A DNA stretch of 8,452 bases from JBKHBT01 sp046542255 (GCA_046542255.1 JBKHBT010000122.1:1-8452); one strand, 5' to 3'. Shown: positions 1 to 7,315, counted from the stretch's first letter. Notes: generated from the letters alone by a model not told the origin. Program-made: numbers and translations.

Positions 1-60
1 AATGGCCTGAAACGGAAATTCGATATTGATAAGTATGCAGCGAAATACAACAGCCGATAA
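1..60 (+). CDS. C-terminal end of an unidentified protein (partial)
   Basis: The first reading frame is open from the window edge and ends at a TAA (58-60). It encodes 19 residues, NGLKRKFDIDKYAAKYNSR. The other two plus frames hit stops within about 30 bases. The peptide is basic and hydrophilic and looks like an ordinary protein tail, but it is too short to assign to a family. If real, this gene converges on the ATPase operon. The call rests only on an open frame of 60 bases, so it could be chance. Confidence 0.35.
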   Translation, partial: NGLKRKFDIDKYAAKYNSR

Positions 61-158
61 ATAAAAGTAGAGGCACGAAGAAAAAAAGCTGCGAATTGAT
101 AACCGAAATAATCTATACGGATATTGGCGAATTGCAATTATTTCGTTTAAGAAAACCC

Positions 159-196
159 CTCTGTCGCTTTGCGACATCTCCCCTGAGCAGGGAAGA
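159..196. repeat. Palindromic interspersed-repeat motif
   Basis: This is a compact block of palindromes. TGTCGC (162-167) pairs with GCGACA (171-176) across a TTT loop, and a second dyad (CCCTG and CAGGG) follows at about 180-193. Short repeats of this kind, with a TGTCGC/GCGACA hairpin next to a CCCCTGAGCAGGG block, occur in intergenic regions of many bacterial genomes; that statement is from memory and unchecked. No function is evident. Confidence 0.45.
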
Positions 197-375
197 TATT
201 TGCGTAAACACCAATAATACAATAACTTAGCTGCCATGGCAAGGGATCTGCTTGCGAAACAGGCTGAGGGTTTTCTTCAACTCTGGTTTTTATGGCAAAA
301 TATTGAAGCTGATTTACCCAATTAAATATTCATTACCGAATAGAATCAAAAGTCTTCGGGAAGCTACTAATAATC

Positions 376-404
376 AAAAGAAAGCCTCCCGCAATGCGGA
401 AGGC
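376..404 (-). terminator. Intrinsic terminator of the V-type ATPase operon
   Basis: On the minus strand a GC-rich hairpin is followed directly by TTTCTTTTG. The stem pairs 384-392 with 396-404, giving eight base pairs and one C/A mismatch around a three-base loop. It lies about 150 bases past the stop of the subunit A gene, beyond the repeat element. The plus strand also has a T-rich run (407-413) after the same hairpin, so it may stop transcription from both sides, including from the possible gene ending at 60. Confidence 0.75.
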
Positions 405-427
405 CATTTTCTTCACCTCAAGAATAC

Positions 428-537
428 CTCTTTTAAAGCCGTATATATAAAATATATATAATACTTAATATATAGCAAAAGGCTTTACTGATGTTTTAGC
501 CTGAAAAGTATGACAATGCGGAACAGCGCATTGTCTG
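428..537 (-). repeat. Structured repeat element, left copy
   Basis: This is the left copy of a repeat of about 110 bp whose inverted partner lies at 8339-8452. Positions 480-519 match the partner perfectly (40 bases), and 524-537 match again after a four-base difference in a hairpin loop. Positions 428-474 match with a few changes. It contains a hairpin with a 9-bp stem (512-520 with 527-535), a smaller one (AGGCT at 480-484 with AGCCT at 498-502), and an AT-rich dyad framed by TAAAGCC (434-440) and GGCTTTA (481-487). It begins 17 bases after the subunit A stop codon, so it is probably transcribed as the operon's 3' end. Strand is given as the direction running from the hairpins toward the AT-rich part. 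Confidence 0.85.
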
Positions 538-553
538 AATCTAAACAAATTTA

Positions 554-2326
554 TTATACTACAGCCTCTTCACGAAGTTTATTGAAAGCTTCGTCAATCT
601 GCTTTCTGATTTCACCGAATTTTTCATCGATTTCATCTTCGGGTATATTCTTGGCTCTACCGATATCTTCTCGAATCGGCATATTTTCGATTTTGCTAAA
701 TTGGACGCCGGCATCGATCGCCTCTTCAGCCACATCGCCGAAATAAAGCAATAATGCCAGAAGCTTGACCTGCTTTTCCATCGAGCAGTATGTATCTACG
801 GCATGGAAAGCATGTTGCTGCAAGAAATCTTCGCGAATCGAACGTGCTATAATAAGCGTGAGCCTATCAGAAACCGGTAATGATTCCGCTCCGACCAATC
901 GGACAAATTCACGCAATTCGGTTTCTTCCTGTAATAGCTTCATGGCACGGTCGCGATTTTCGATGAATTCTTCGCCAAATTTATCCACAAACCAGTCATT
1001 AACATTATTGGTGTAGAGTGTATATGACCTGATCCATGAAATGGATGGGAAATGCCTTTGGTCTGCGAGCTTATCATCGAGCGACCAGAAAACTCTGACC
1101 ACACGTAGCGTATTCTGCACCACAGGGTCTGAAAGGTCTCCCCCCGGCGGCGATACAGCGCCAACCAATGTAAGCTGGCCCTGCGATTCCTCCTTGCCAA
1201 GATTCACAACATCGCCAGAACGTTCGTAAAATTCGGCAAGCGATCTACCAAGATATGCAGGATACCCTTCTTCGCCTGGCATTTCTTCTAATCTGCCAGA
1301 GATTTCACGAAGTGCTTCAGCCCAACGCGAAGTAGAATCTGCCATAAGTGCCACCGAATACCCCATATCACGGAAATATTCCGCAATCGTAATTCCAGTG
1401 TAAATCGATGCGCTTCTGGCTGCTACTGGCATATTAGATGTATTAGCGATAAGAACAGTCCTTTTCATAAGTGGATAGCCAGATTTCGGGTCTTCCAATT
1501 CCGGGAATTCGATGAGCACATCGGTCATTTCATTACCACGTTCACCGCAGCCGACATATACAATGATGTCCGCATCTGCCCATTTTGCAAGCTGATGCTG
1601 CACCACCGTTTTGCCTGAGCCAAATGGGCCTGGTACGCAGGCTGTTCCACCCTTGGTTACTGTAAAAAATGTATCGATAACTCTTTGTCCAGTAACCAAA
1701 GGTACTTGCGGCAGAAGCTTCTTTTTGATAGGCCTTGCCTGTCTGACTGGCCATCTTTGTATCATATCCAATTCGATTTCTTTGCCGTCTTCAGTTTGCA
1801 AAACCGCAATAATATCTTCGATTTTGTATTTGCCCTTATCAACGATACTCTTGACTTTTCCAGAGACTCCAGGAGGTACCATTACTTTGTGCAATACAAC
1901 CGGGCTTTCCTGTACTGTGCATATTGTATCGCCGGTAGTTACTTCATCACCGGTTTTTATCTTTGGCTCGATTTCCCATTGTTTTTCTCTATCGAGTGCA
2001 TTGGCAGTAATACCACGTGTAATATAATCTCCTGCCTTTTCGGCAATCACATCCAGTGGCCTTTGAATTCCGTCATATATCGATTCGATAAGCCCGGGGC
2101 CTAATTCTACTGATAGGGGATGGTCTGTCATATAGACAGGCGCACCAATTCCCATTCCACCAGTTTCTTCGTAAACCTGAATCGAGGCAGTATCGCCTGC
2201 AAGTTCGATGATCTCGCCGACCAGCCGATCCTCGGATACGAAGACCATGTCAAACATCTTGCCGCCCTGCATATTGTCGGCGACGACAAGAGGCCCGGAT
2301 ACCTTTACAATTCTTCCAGTCTTCAC
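554..2326 (-). CDS. atpA: V/A-type ATPase catalytic subunit A
   Basis: This is the catalytic subunit of the V1 head; it hydrolyses or makes ATP to drive or use rotation of the central stalk. At 590 residues it is complete, since the family runs about 580-600. It opens with the beta-barrel segment GRIVKVSGPLVV and carries the bulge region specific to A subunits (roughly residues 115-190). The P-loop GPFGSGKT is at 233-240, the catalytic Glu at 262 in GERGNE, and a Walker B-type LMADSTSRWAEALRE with Asp330. The PPGGDLSDP and FPSISWIRSYT motifs follow at about 393-435. The start is GTG, preceded by GGAGG seven bases upstream, and the gene ends in tandem stops. It begins 32 bases after subunit F. 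Unusually, no subunit B or D gene follows; a repeat and a terminator come next. There is no intein. The identification is certain. Confidence 0.98.
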   Translation of the reverse strand: MKTGRIVKVSGPLVVADNMQGGKMFDMVFVSEDRLVGEIIELAGDTASIQVYEETGGMGIGAPVYMTDHPLSVELGPGLIESIYDGIQRPLDVIAEKAGDYITRGITANALDREKQWEIEPKIKTGDEVTTGDTICTVQESPVVLHKVMVPPGVSGKVKSIVDKGKYKIEDIIAVLQTEDGKEIELDMIQRWPVRQARPIKKKLLPQVPLVTGQRVIDTFFTVTKGGTACVPGPFGSGKTVVQHQLAKWADADIIVYVGCGERGNEMTDVLIEFPELEDPKSGYPLMKRTVLIANTSNMPVAARSASIYTGITIAEYFRDMGYSVALMADSTSRWAEALREISGRLEEMPGEEGYPAYLGRSLAEFYERSGDVVNLGKEESQGQLTLVGAVSPPGGDLSDPVVQNTLRVVRVFWSLDDKLADQRHFPSISWIRSYTLYTNNVNDWFVDKFGEEFIENRDRAMKLLQEETELREFVRLVGAESLPVSDRLTLIIARSIREDFLQQHAFHAVDTYCSMEKQVKLLALLLYFGDVAEEAIDAGVQFSKIENMPIREDIGRAKNIPEDEIDEKFGEIRKQIDEAFNKLREEAVV

Positions 2327-2358
2327 TATTTATCCTCCATTGAATTTATTATCATATA

Positions 2359-2703
2359 TTATTCTTCTTCAGCCATAATATCTCGTCCCGCCGCACGTTT
2401 CAATGTCTCGCGGACTATGGATTCGGCAAGTCCCTTGCTTCCTTTGATCTCGGGAATCAGAATAATCGATGGCAAATATGAATATGAAAAACGGTCGAGT
2501 ATCTCATCGAGTTTTTCGGCAAATCGCTCGGTAATAAAGATTGCACCATATTCACCGGATTTTATCCATTGCAAAAGCGTCTTGCGCATGTCCTTTATAT
2601 CATCGGATTCTTCATTCTCGATTTCGAAAGTATCGATTCCAAGAGCCGAAAATATCTCGCTCGAAAGGGGATCGCCCATCATACCTAATTTATAAGAGGA
2701 CAT
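2359..2703 (-). CDS. atpF: V/A-type ATPase subunit F (central stalk)
   Basis: Subunit F is a small protein that binds subunit D in the rotating central stalk and helps activate ATP hydrolysis. The 114 residues match the family length (about 100-115). The start KLGMMGDPLSSEIFSALGIDTF is the typical first strand and glycine turn of the CheY-like fold. The middle EYGAIFITERFAEKL (about 51-65) and the strand SYLPSIILIPEIKGS (about 75-89) are also characteristic, and the C-terminal helix runs to the end. The name F follows the archaeal/Thermus scheme; it corresponds to NtpG of Enterococcus. Its ATG overlaps the end of the subunit C gene by 14 bases, which suggests coupled translation. Its usual partner D is not encoded in this window. 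Confidence 0.93.
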   Translation of the reverse strand: MSSYKLGMMGDPLSSEIFSALGIDTFEIENEESDDIKDMRKTLLQWIKSGEYGAIFITERFAEKLDEILDRFSYSYLPSIILIPEIKGSKGLAESIVRETLKRAAGRDIMAEEE

Positions 2704-3682
2704 AAGAAACCGTCCTTTCTATATGCTCTTTTTCGAGATTGCCGCTTTTCACGCGAATAAGTGTACGAAGCGTATCTATTTCGATGCGCTTTTTCTCGAA
2801 ATAGGCAACCAAAACCTCCAAGCCAAATGCCGAATAAATCGATTGCATAAGATATGAAATGCGCTTTGAGAGAAAGTAATTACTCAAAGGAAGCATATCT
2901 TCATCGGATAATGAATCACCAACAGCATCCTGAAGAGGCTTGCCATATTTGGTATGGATAAATCTATTGACCAGGCCCGACCGGTCTGTTTCCCAGAGTG
3001 AATATAGAAAATCGTAGTCGATATATCCATAATCGACGTAGAACTCCTCGAAATCCCGGCTGACATAATCAAATTCTATGAAGCGAATTGCGGTGGTTAC
3101 ATTGAGCTGATCGCTGAGTATATTGTAGTATTGCTTCAAAAACTGATTCTTTTTGGGGATTTTGCTTGTAAAATACCTTAAGTAGGCAGCATCGAGAATC
3201 ATGCCGATTCGCCAGATCTCCTGCTCGGTATCATAATCATATCGAGCCTTTTCGACTGCATCGATCATAAATTCGGGAATTTCACTCTTCTCTGATTCGA
3301 TAGCATTGAGATAGTTTTCAAAGCCATAAAGCCCCCATGGTATTATGTCTTCGGGTGTAAAATCGATATATAGCATTCTCTTTTTCAGGATATGTGTCAG
3401 GTTTTTGAAGTCCCACCGCATTCTGTAGCTATCGGTAAGCTGCTTATCATTCGAATGCTTATCGAGAAATTCCAATAGTGAATTAATTTGGGCATTCATT
3501 TCATCAGATTTAGCGCCGCGATAGCCAAATTCATTCAAAAATTGAGCAATCTCATCCTCATTCAAATCGATAAGCTTCTGATAGTCGATTTTCCTCAGAA
3601 GCTTTTTCTCCAGGCTCCTGATCACGCCCGAAGTCCATGCATAACGAGGATCTGGCTTTGGTACAAATGGTTCCAAGAGCAT
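2690..3682 (-). CDS. atpC: V/A-type ATPase subunit C (rotor-stalk connector, d-like)
   Basis: This all-helical, funnel-shaped subunit sits on the proteolipid ring and receives the D-F stalk, coupling V1 to Vo. It corresponds to eukaryotic subunit d and E. hirae NtpC. The 330 residues fit the family (about 320-350). The recognisable parts are the N-terminal YAWTSGVIRSLEKKLL (about 14-29) and the C-terminal LIRVKSGNLEKEHIERTVSYV. The protein is soluble, rich in tyrosine, aspartate and glutamate, with no membrane segment. Sequence conservation in this family is low, so its position between E and F supports the call strongly. The ATG lies two bases after the subunit E stop, and the end overlaps subunit F. 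Confidence 0.92.
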   Translation of the reverse strand: MLLEPFVPKPDPRYAWTSGVIRSLEKKLLRKIDYQKLIDLNEDEIAQFLNEFGYRGAKSDEMNAQINSLLEFLDKHSNDKQLTDSYRMRWDFKNLTHILKKRMLYIDFTPEDIIPWGLYGFENYLNAIESEKSEIPEFMIDAVEKARYDYDTEQEIWRIGMILDAAYLRYFTSKIPKKNQFLKQYYNILSDQLNVTTAIRFIEFDYVSRDFEEFYVDYGYIDYDFLYSLWETDRSGLVNRFIHTKYGKPLQDAVGDSLSDEDMLPLSNYFLSKRISYLMQSIYSAFGLEVLVAYFEKKRIEIDTLRTLIRVKSGNLEKEHIERTVSYVLL

Positions 3683-3684
3683 AT

Positions 3685-4269
3685 CTACTCCTGCTCCGCA
3701 AATAGGATTTCGACAAGCCTATCCTGAAGTATTTCTTTTGACTGAGCCATCAATGAATCGAGAGTATTATCATAGCGGATTTTGCCAGTCTTAAGCACAA
3801 ATCCCATATCGAATTCATCGGTGGTTTTTCTTTCGAAATTGGCTTTATCAAATTTATTACTAATCGCTTTCATGAAGGCATCGCTATCTAATGTAGAGCC
3901 TTCAGGCACAATAATTGTACCTTTCTGGATACCGATATCTTCGAGAATATCGGCAAAAAGCGAGATTTTCTTCTGATCATCCATCTTGCTGATTTTCTCT
4001 CTTGCATCCTTATACACTCTGGATAAAAGCTCTTGCTTTTTCTTCAGAAGTTCCAGATTAGCATCGGCCTGCGCGCGTGAAATCAGTCTTTCGCGATGGA
4101 GTTGTGCCTTTTCTTCGGCATCTTTTTTTGTCTTTTCGAGGAATTTCTCTTTATAGTCGTTAAATTCTGCTAGACGTTCTTGTTTTTCGTTTTCGTATTC
4201 GTCCTGCAGACTCTTGACCTTTTTATCAGCATCCTCTTGAATTTTTTTAATTATATCATCGAGTGCCAC
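3685..4269 (-). CDS. atpE: V/A-type ATPase subunit E (peripheral stalk)
   Basis: Subunit E pairs with the H/G-type subunit to form the peripheral stalk, the stator that links the top of the A3B3 head to subunit I. The 194 residues show the family layout: a long, highly charged N-terminal helix (about 1-105, rich in Lys, Glu, Asp and Gln) and a globular C-terminal domain. That domain has the conserved pattern FDMGFVLKTGKIRYDNTLDSL (about 152-172) and a final helix, ILQDRLVEILF, that packs against the head. The start is GTG with AGAGGTG just upstream; no in-frame ATG lies nearby. It starts 17 bases after subunit K and is nearly contiguous with subunit C. Confidence 0.94.
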   Translation of the reverse strand: MALDDIIKKIQEDADKKVKSLQDEYENEKQERLAEFNDYKEKFLEKTKKDAEEKAQLHRERLISRAQADANLELLKKKQELLSRVYKDAREKISKMDDQKKISLFADILEDIGIQKGTIIVPEGSTLDSDAFMKAISNKFDKANFERKTTDEFDMGFVLKTGKIRYDNTLDSLMAQSKEILQDRLVEILFAEQE

Positions 4270-4286
4270 AAATGCACCTCTTTATC

Positions 4287-4901
4287 TTATACTTTGATAT
4301 TTGTGAGAATCAATATACTAAGTAGGAAACCCAAAATGGCATAAAATTCGACGAATACGCCGAGAATCATACCCTTTGTCCATTGGGTTTTATCCTTTGC
4401 AGCAAGGCCGATACCTGCCGAACAAACATTGCCCTGATACATAGCAGAAATCAGGCCAGCAAAGGCAACCGGCATACATGCAAAGAAGAAATTCCAGCCC
4501 TGATTAATAGTAAGCGCATCGAGATTTCCGCCGCCGAGTACGCCACTCCAGGAAAGAGCCAAAAATCCAATAATAAATCCGTAGATTCCCTGTGTTCCCG
4601 GAAGCGCCGATAGAACCAAAGACGGCAGAAATAGATCGGCATCTTCTTGCATTGCGCCAAGTCCCATCGAAGCCGGACGCGAAATACCAACAGCAGAACC
4701 GATTCCGGCAAGAGCCACAGCTGCCGCAGCGCCGAAGATAATAAGTGCAACAGGCTCCCAACGGAACCATTTAGAAACTGCATCCTGTTCTTGAGCAGCG
4801 TAGCCAGAGCGCGATGTTCTTGTGGTCGCTCTCTGTGAAAATGCAAATCCGGCCAGTAAAATCATACTAACCAGGAAAATGATAGTAAGTCTCCTAGTCA
4901 T
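4287..4901 (-). CDS. atpK: V-type ATPase proteolipid subunit K, four-helix type with an N-terminal leader
   Basis: K forms the membrane rotor ring that carries the ion. The 204 residues contain two helical hairpins (about 50-118 and 136-201), as in E. hirae NtpK, with one ion-binding carboxylate per monomer: Glu185 in the last helix. The E. hirae Na+ ligands are all matched: Leu100, Thr103 and Gln104 in LPGTQGIYGF, Gln156 in MYQGN, and Glu185 in FVEFYAILGF; Tyr107 is kept too. The Gln-to-Glu spacing is 29 residues in both proteins. Compared with NtpK there is a longer loop between helices 2 and 3, and about 45 extra N-terminal residues with a hydrophobic segment (5-20) ending in AFSQ, which looks like a cleavable signal peptide; Thermus proteolipid is known to have a leader. 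The ATG has a strong AGGAGG site. Na+ specificity is inferred. Confidence 0.95.
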   Translation of the reverse strand: MTRRLTIIFLVSMILLAGFAFSQRATTRTSRSGYAAQEQDAVSKWFRWEPVALIIFGAAAAVALAGIGSAVGISRPASMGLGAMQEDADLFLPSLVLSALPGTQGIYGFIIGFLALSWSGVLGGGNLDALTINQGWNFFFACMPVAFAGLISAMYQGNVCSAGIGLAAKDKTQWTKGMILGVFVEFYAILGFLLSILILTNIKV

Positions 4902-4931
4902 CCTTCCTCCTGAACTGTGTATTTTTTGTTA

Positions 4932-7010
4932 TTATTTAACATTTTTGTAATTCTTCTTAAATGGTTTAAAATCCTCGCCACCGGATTCATAGAATTTGCC
5001 GAAATATTCGACATATTGCAGACGCAATGGGTGAATAAAGGCCGAAAGCGCCGATAGCGCAGTATATCCAACATGGCTTGCTGCAACGACAATAGCCGCG
5101 ATTATCGTCAGAATAATCGAGCTTCCCGCAAGAATACCTCCGAGATTATTGATAACTCCACCGATAACGCCGGTCGAGATACCAAGTGCCAGAATTCTGG
5201 CATATGACAGGATATCGCCGAATAAACCGGTGATACCGTATAAACCATCGAAACCGATAGCATTGAAAACAGAACCAACAATCTTCTCACCGCCAAGCGG
5301 GCCAAATATCGCAAATCCCAGAACAACGCCGCCCATGCCGAACCAGATAACTCCCGGCATTATAGAATCAAATGGTGCAGCCCATGGCTCATAGATATAT
5401 TGCGTAACGAGTATCGAAATGCCGAATGTCAGAAGTATCCATGATATTCCCAGTACAAGCTCTTTGATCTTGAGCATGGCATTTTTCGCGCCTTTTATCT
5501 TGACATATGCAGAAAGGGCATAACCGATCACAAGTTGTATCATTGCAAAATAGACCGTCAGCGCAAAGAACAGTAAAGCATCATCCAATGGGTCGAATAT
5601 CTTCAATTTCAATAGGAATGATGAAAATGCGCCTGGATTCTCCACAGAAGCTGGATTGAACCCGAAATAACTGCCCGCGATTATACCAGTTCCGATAGTA
5701 AGTACACCTAAATATAGTATCAGAGTCATGAAATTCTTTTTGCCATAATCGAGTTTTTTCTTCATAAAAGTCAATGCGCCAGCTCCCAGAAGTGCCAATA
5801 AAAGCCCATAGCCGGCATCTGTCATGCAGAATGCGAAGAATAATGCGAAAAATGGCCCGGTCCAGGGAGTCGGGTCAACCATGCCGCGAACGGGCTTTCC
5901 ATACATATTAGTAAGTATCTCAAATGGCCTGAGCCACTTAGGATTAGAAAGAGCAACCGGTGGATTTTCATTCTCTCCAGGTGCCAGTTCCAGGACCTCT
6001 GTTTCCGGATATTTCGCTTCTAATTTTTTATAAACCTTATCGAAAAGCTCTTGCCTGACCCAGCCAGTGATATAGAAAATACTTCGGCTCTTTTGCGATG
6101 CTTCAAATACCTCTTCACATTGAACCAGGCTTTTGTAGTAATCTTCTATCAAAAGAAGCGATGGAAGCTCGGAAATAGCCAGCTCAGAAAGAGCTTTCTC
6201 GGCCTTTTCGATTTTATTTTCTAATTTATCAATTTCATCCTTATGGTTTTCGAAAACCTTCTCAGGAATATCATAGCGAACTTCATTATCGATTGGTAAA
6301 AATTCATGAAGGCGCAGGATATCCTCGAATTTCTCTTTTATCTCATTATGGCAATAGCCTATAAAATAGACATTGCTAAAGTGCTCATTGATTTTCTGAA
6401 TCTCATATAGAGAAAACTCATCAGAGAGGGCTTTTTCCATTTCGATGAACTGGCCAAGCGGAGCAAATCCAATAAAAGCGGATACCTCGCTTAGATTATC
6501 CAGTTCTTTAGGTGCAAATCGAAGGGGTTTGAATGGTTTTATTTCGAGCACCTTGCGTTGGGCGATTCGAAGCTCTCGATTATAATTATCGATATCGAGA
6601 TTGAGATTCTTTGCCTTTTCGATAATATCATCGAGGCCATAATCCTTTGCAAAGCTTTCCAGTTCGGAATCATCGAGCTTTTTCTTTTTGATTTTCTCAG
6701 CGCAATTGTCATCCAGAATATCGATAGTTTGCTGCAGTCGGCTAAGCTTCTTAGATACCTCGCTAGTCGAGCTGCTTTGTTCGATATCCACGCCAATTGC
6801 CTTGACGGAATATTGTTGCTGTTTATCTTCTTTTTCTTTATCATCGCCTTTTTGATCGTCCTGATTTTTGGTCTTATCCAGGAAAATCTCTTCCGGTACT
6901 TTTTCACGTACCAGATGCACCATACCAAGGTCCTGCAAGCCCGATATAATCTCATCGATTTTTCCGCGGTATCCCAGGATACCAACTTTTTTCATACTTG
7001 CTACTGCCAT
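4932..7010 (-). CDS. atpI: V-type ATPase membrane stator subunit I (a-like)
   Basis: Subunit I forms the two half-channels through which ions reach and leave the K ring. The 692-residue protein has a soluble N-terminal half (about 1-380, with coiled-coil arms) that anchors the peripheral stalks, and a membrane half of about seven or eight helices (about 384-660). The family signature VDPTPWTGPFFALFFAF...TDAGYG begins near residue 378. The essential arginine is probably Arg605 in ILSYARILALG. A second conserved one, Arg663, sits in FIHPLRLQYVEYFGKFYE. Their 58-residue spacing is close to that of the two functional arginines of E. hirae NtpI. A hydrophilic insert rich in Lys, Asp and Gln at about 45-67 looks disordered. 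The ATG overlaps the end of the H gene by ten bases, with only a weak AAGGA upstream, so translation is probably coupled. Met6 is a possible alternative start. Confidence 0.96.
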   Translation of the reverse strand: MAVASMKKVGILGYRGKIDEIISGLQDLGMVHLVREKVPEEIFLDKTKNQDDQKGDDKEKEDKQQQYSVKAIGVDIEQSSSTSEVSKKLSRLQQTIDILDDNCAEKIKKKKLDDSELESFAKDYGLDDIIEKAKNLNLDIDNYNRELRIAQRKVLEIKPFKPLRFAPKELDNLSEVSAFIGFAPLGQFIEMEKALSDEFSLYEIQKINEHFSNVYFIGYCHNEIKEKFEDILRLHEFLPIDNEVRYDIPEKVFENHKDEIDKLENKIEKAEKALSELAISELPSLLLIEDYYKSLVQCEEVFEASQKSRSIFYITGWVRQELFDKVYKKLEAKYPETEVLELAPGENENPPVALSNPKWLRPFEILTNMYGKPVRGMVDPTPWTGPFFALFFAFCMTDAGYGLLLALLGAGALTFMKKKLDYGKKNFMTLILYLGVLTIGTGIIAGSYFGFNPASVENPGAFSSFLLKLKIFDPLDDALLFFALTVYFAMIQLVIGYALSAYVKIKGAKNAMLKIKELVLGISWILLTFGISILVTQYIYEPWAAPFDSIMPGVIWFGMGGVVLGFAIFGPLGGEKIVGSVFNAIGFDGLYGITGLFGDILSYARILALGISTGVIGGVINNLGGILAGSSIILTIIAAIVVAASHVGYTALSALSAFIHPLRLQYVEYFGKFYESGGEDFKPFKKNYKNVK

Positions 7011-7315
7011 ATTCCGAAGTCCTTGATTATCTCATCAGAGGCTTTGCCAATTCTTCCCGAGAATTCTTTTTCTATTTTTGTGATATTCTCGAGCTTTTTG
7101 GCATCGATTCTTTTGATTTCGCCTTCGGCTTTACTTTCGGCATCTTTAAGATGCTTTTGAATAATATCTTTTCTTTCTTGCTCGAGGGCTTTCCGCTTCT
7201 TATTAAGCTCATCTTTGAGTTCTGATTTATTATGAGCGATTTCCTCTTTAGCCGATTGAATCTTATCTTCGGCAGCTTCTTCAGCTTCTTTGATTTGTTC
7301 GAATACTTTTTCCAC
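7001..7315 (-). CDS. atpH: V/A-type ATPase subunit H/G (peripheral stalk coiled coil)
   Basis: This is the first gene of the operon, 104 residues. Apart from the tail it is a single charged helix made mostly of Lys, Glu, Asp, Ala and Ile with heptad-like spacing and no membrane segment. That is what the partner of subunit E in the peripheral stalk looks like; it is named AtpH in archaea, G in Thermus and NtpF in Enterococcus. The sequence is too simple to identify alone, so the call rests on its place directly before subunit I, where this gene sits in Thermus and archaeal operons. The start is GTG with GGAGG four bases upstream (7320-7324). The TAG stop lies inside the start of the subunit I gene. 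Confidence 0.85.
   Translation of the reverse strand: MEKVFEQIKEAEEAAEDKIQSAKEEIAHNKSELKDELNKKRKALEQERKDIIQKHLKDAESKAEGEIKRIDAKKLENITKIEKEFSGRIGKASDEIIKDFGIWQ

Larger units (their letters stand above)
61..427. other. Intergenic region without a convincing gene
   Basis: I see no credible coding frame in this stretch. The plus frame from 252 to 461 crosses a terminator hairpin and the AT-rich part of a repeat, so I do not accept it as a gene. Recognisable items are an 8-bp dyad (CGAAATAA at 104-111 and TTATTTCG at 138-145), the 10-bp palindrome AATTGCAATT at 130-139, the repeat motif at 159-196 and the terminator at 376-404. No trace of ATPase subunit B or D is visible on the minus strand, where those genes would be expected. 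Confidence 0.6.

Noticed and set aside
104..145. CGAAATAA/TTATTTCG dyad considered as a terminator for the gene ending at 60
   Set aside because: The stem is AT-rich, the loop is 26 bases and no T-run follows on the plus strand.
159..196. CRISPR-like repeat
   Set aside because: Only one unit is present, with no second repeat at regular spacing and no cas gene.
342..407. Minus-strand mini-frame of about 21 codons with an AGGTG site just upstream of its ATG
   Set aside because: Its first codons are the terminator hairpin itself, so the apparent ribosome site and start are most likely accidental.
252..461. Plus-strand frame of 69 residues
   Set aside because: It has no recognisable ribosome site, crosses the terminator hairpin and runs into the AT-rich repeat; the peptide looks random.
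1611..2695. Three long plus-strand frames (138, 139 and 191 residues) opposite subunits A and F
   Set aside because: They lie antisense to clearly identified genes, overlap each other and encode no family I recognise.
4451..4846. Minus-strand frames of 131 and 88 residues inside the proteolipid gene
   Set aside because: They are shifted frames of subunit K, which fits its family over its full length without a frameshift.
6558..7160. Plus-strand frame of 200 residues rich in Ile, Leu and Phe opposite subunits I and H
   Set aside because: The hydrophobic composition is the antisense shadow of Lys/Glu/Asp-rich coiled-coil coding sequence.
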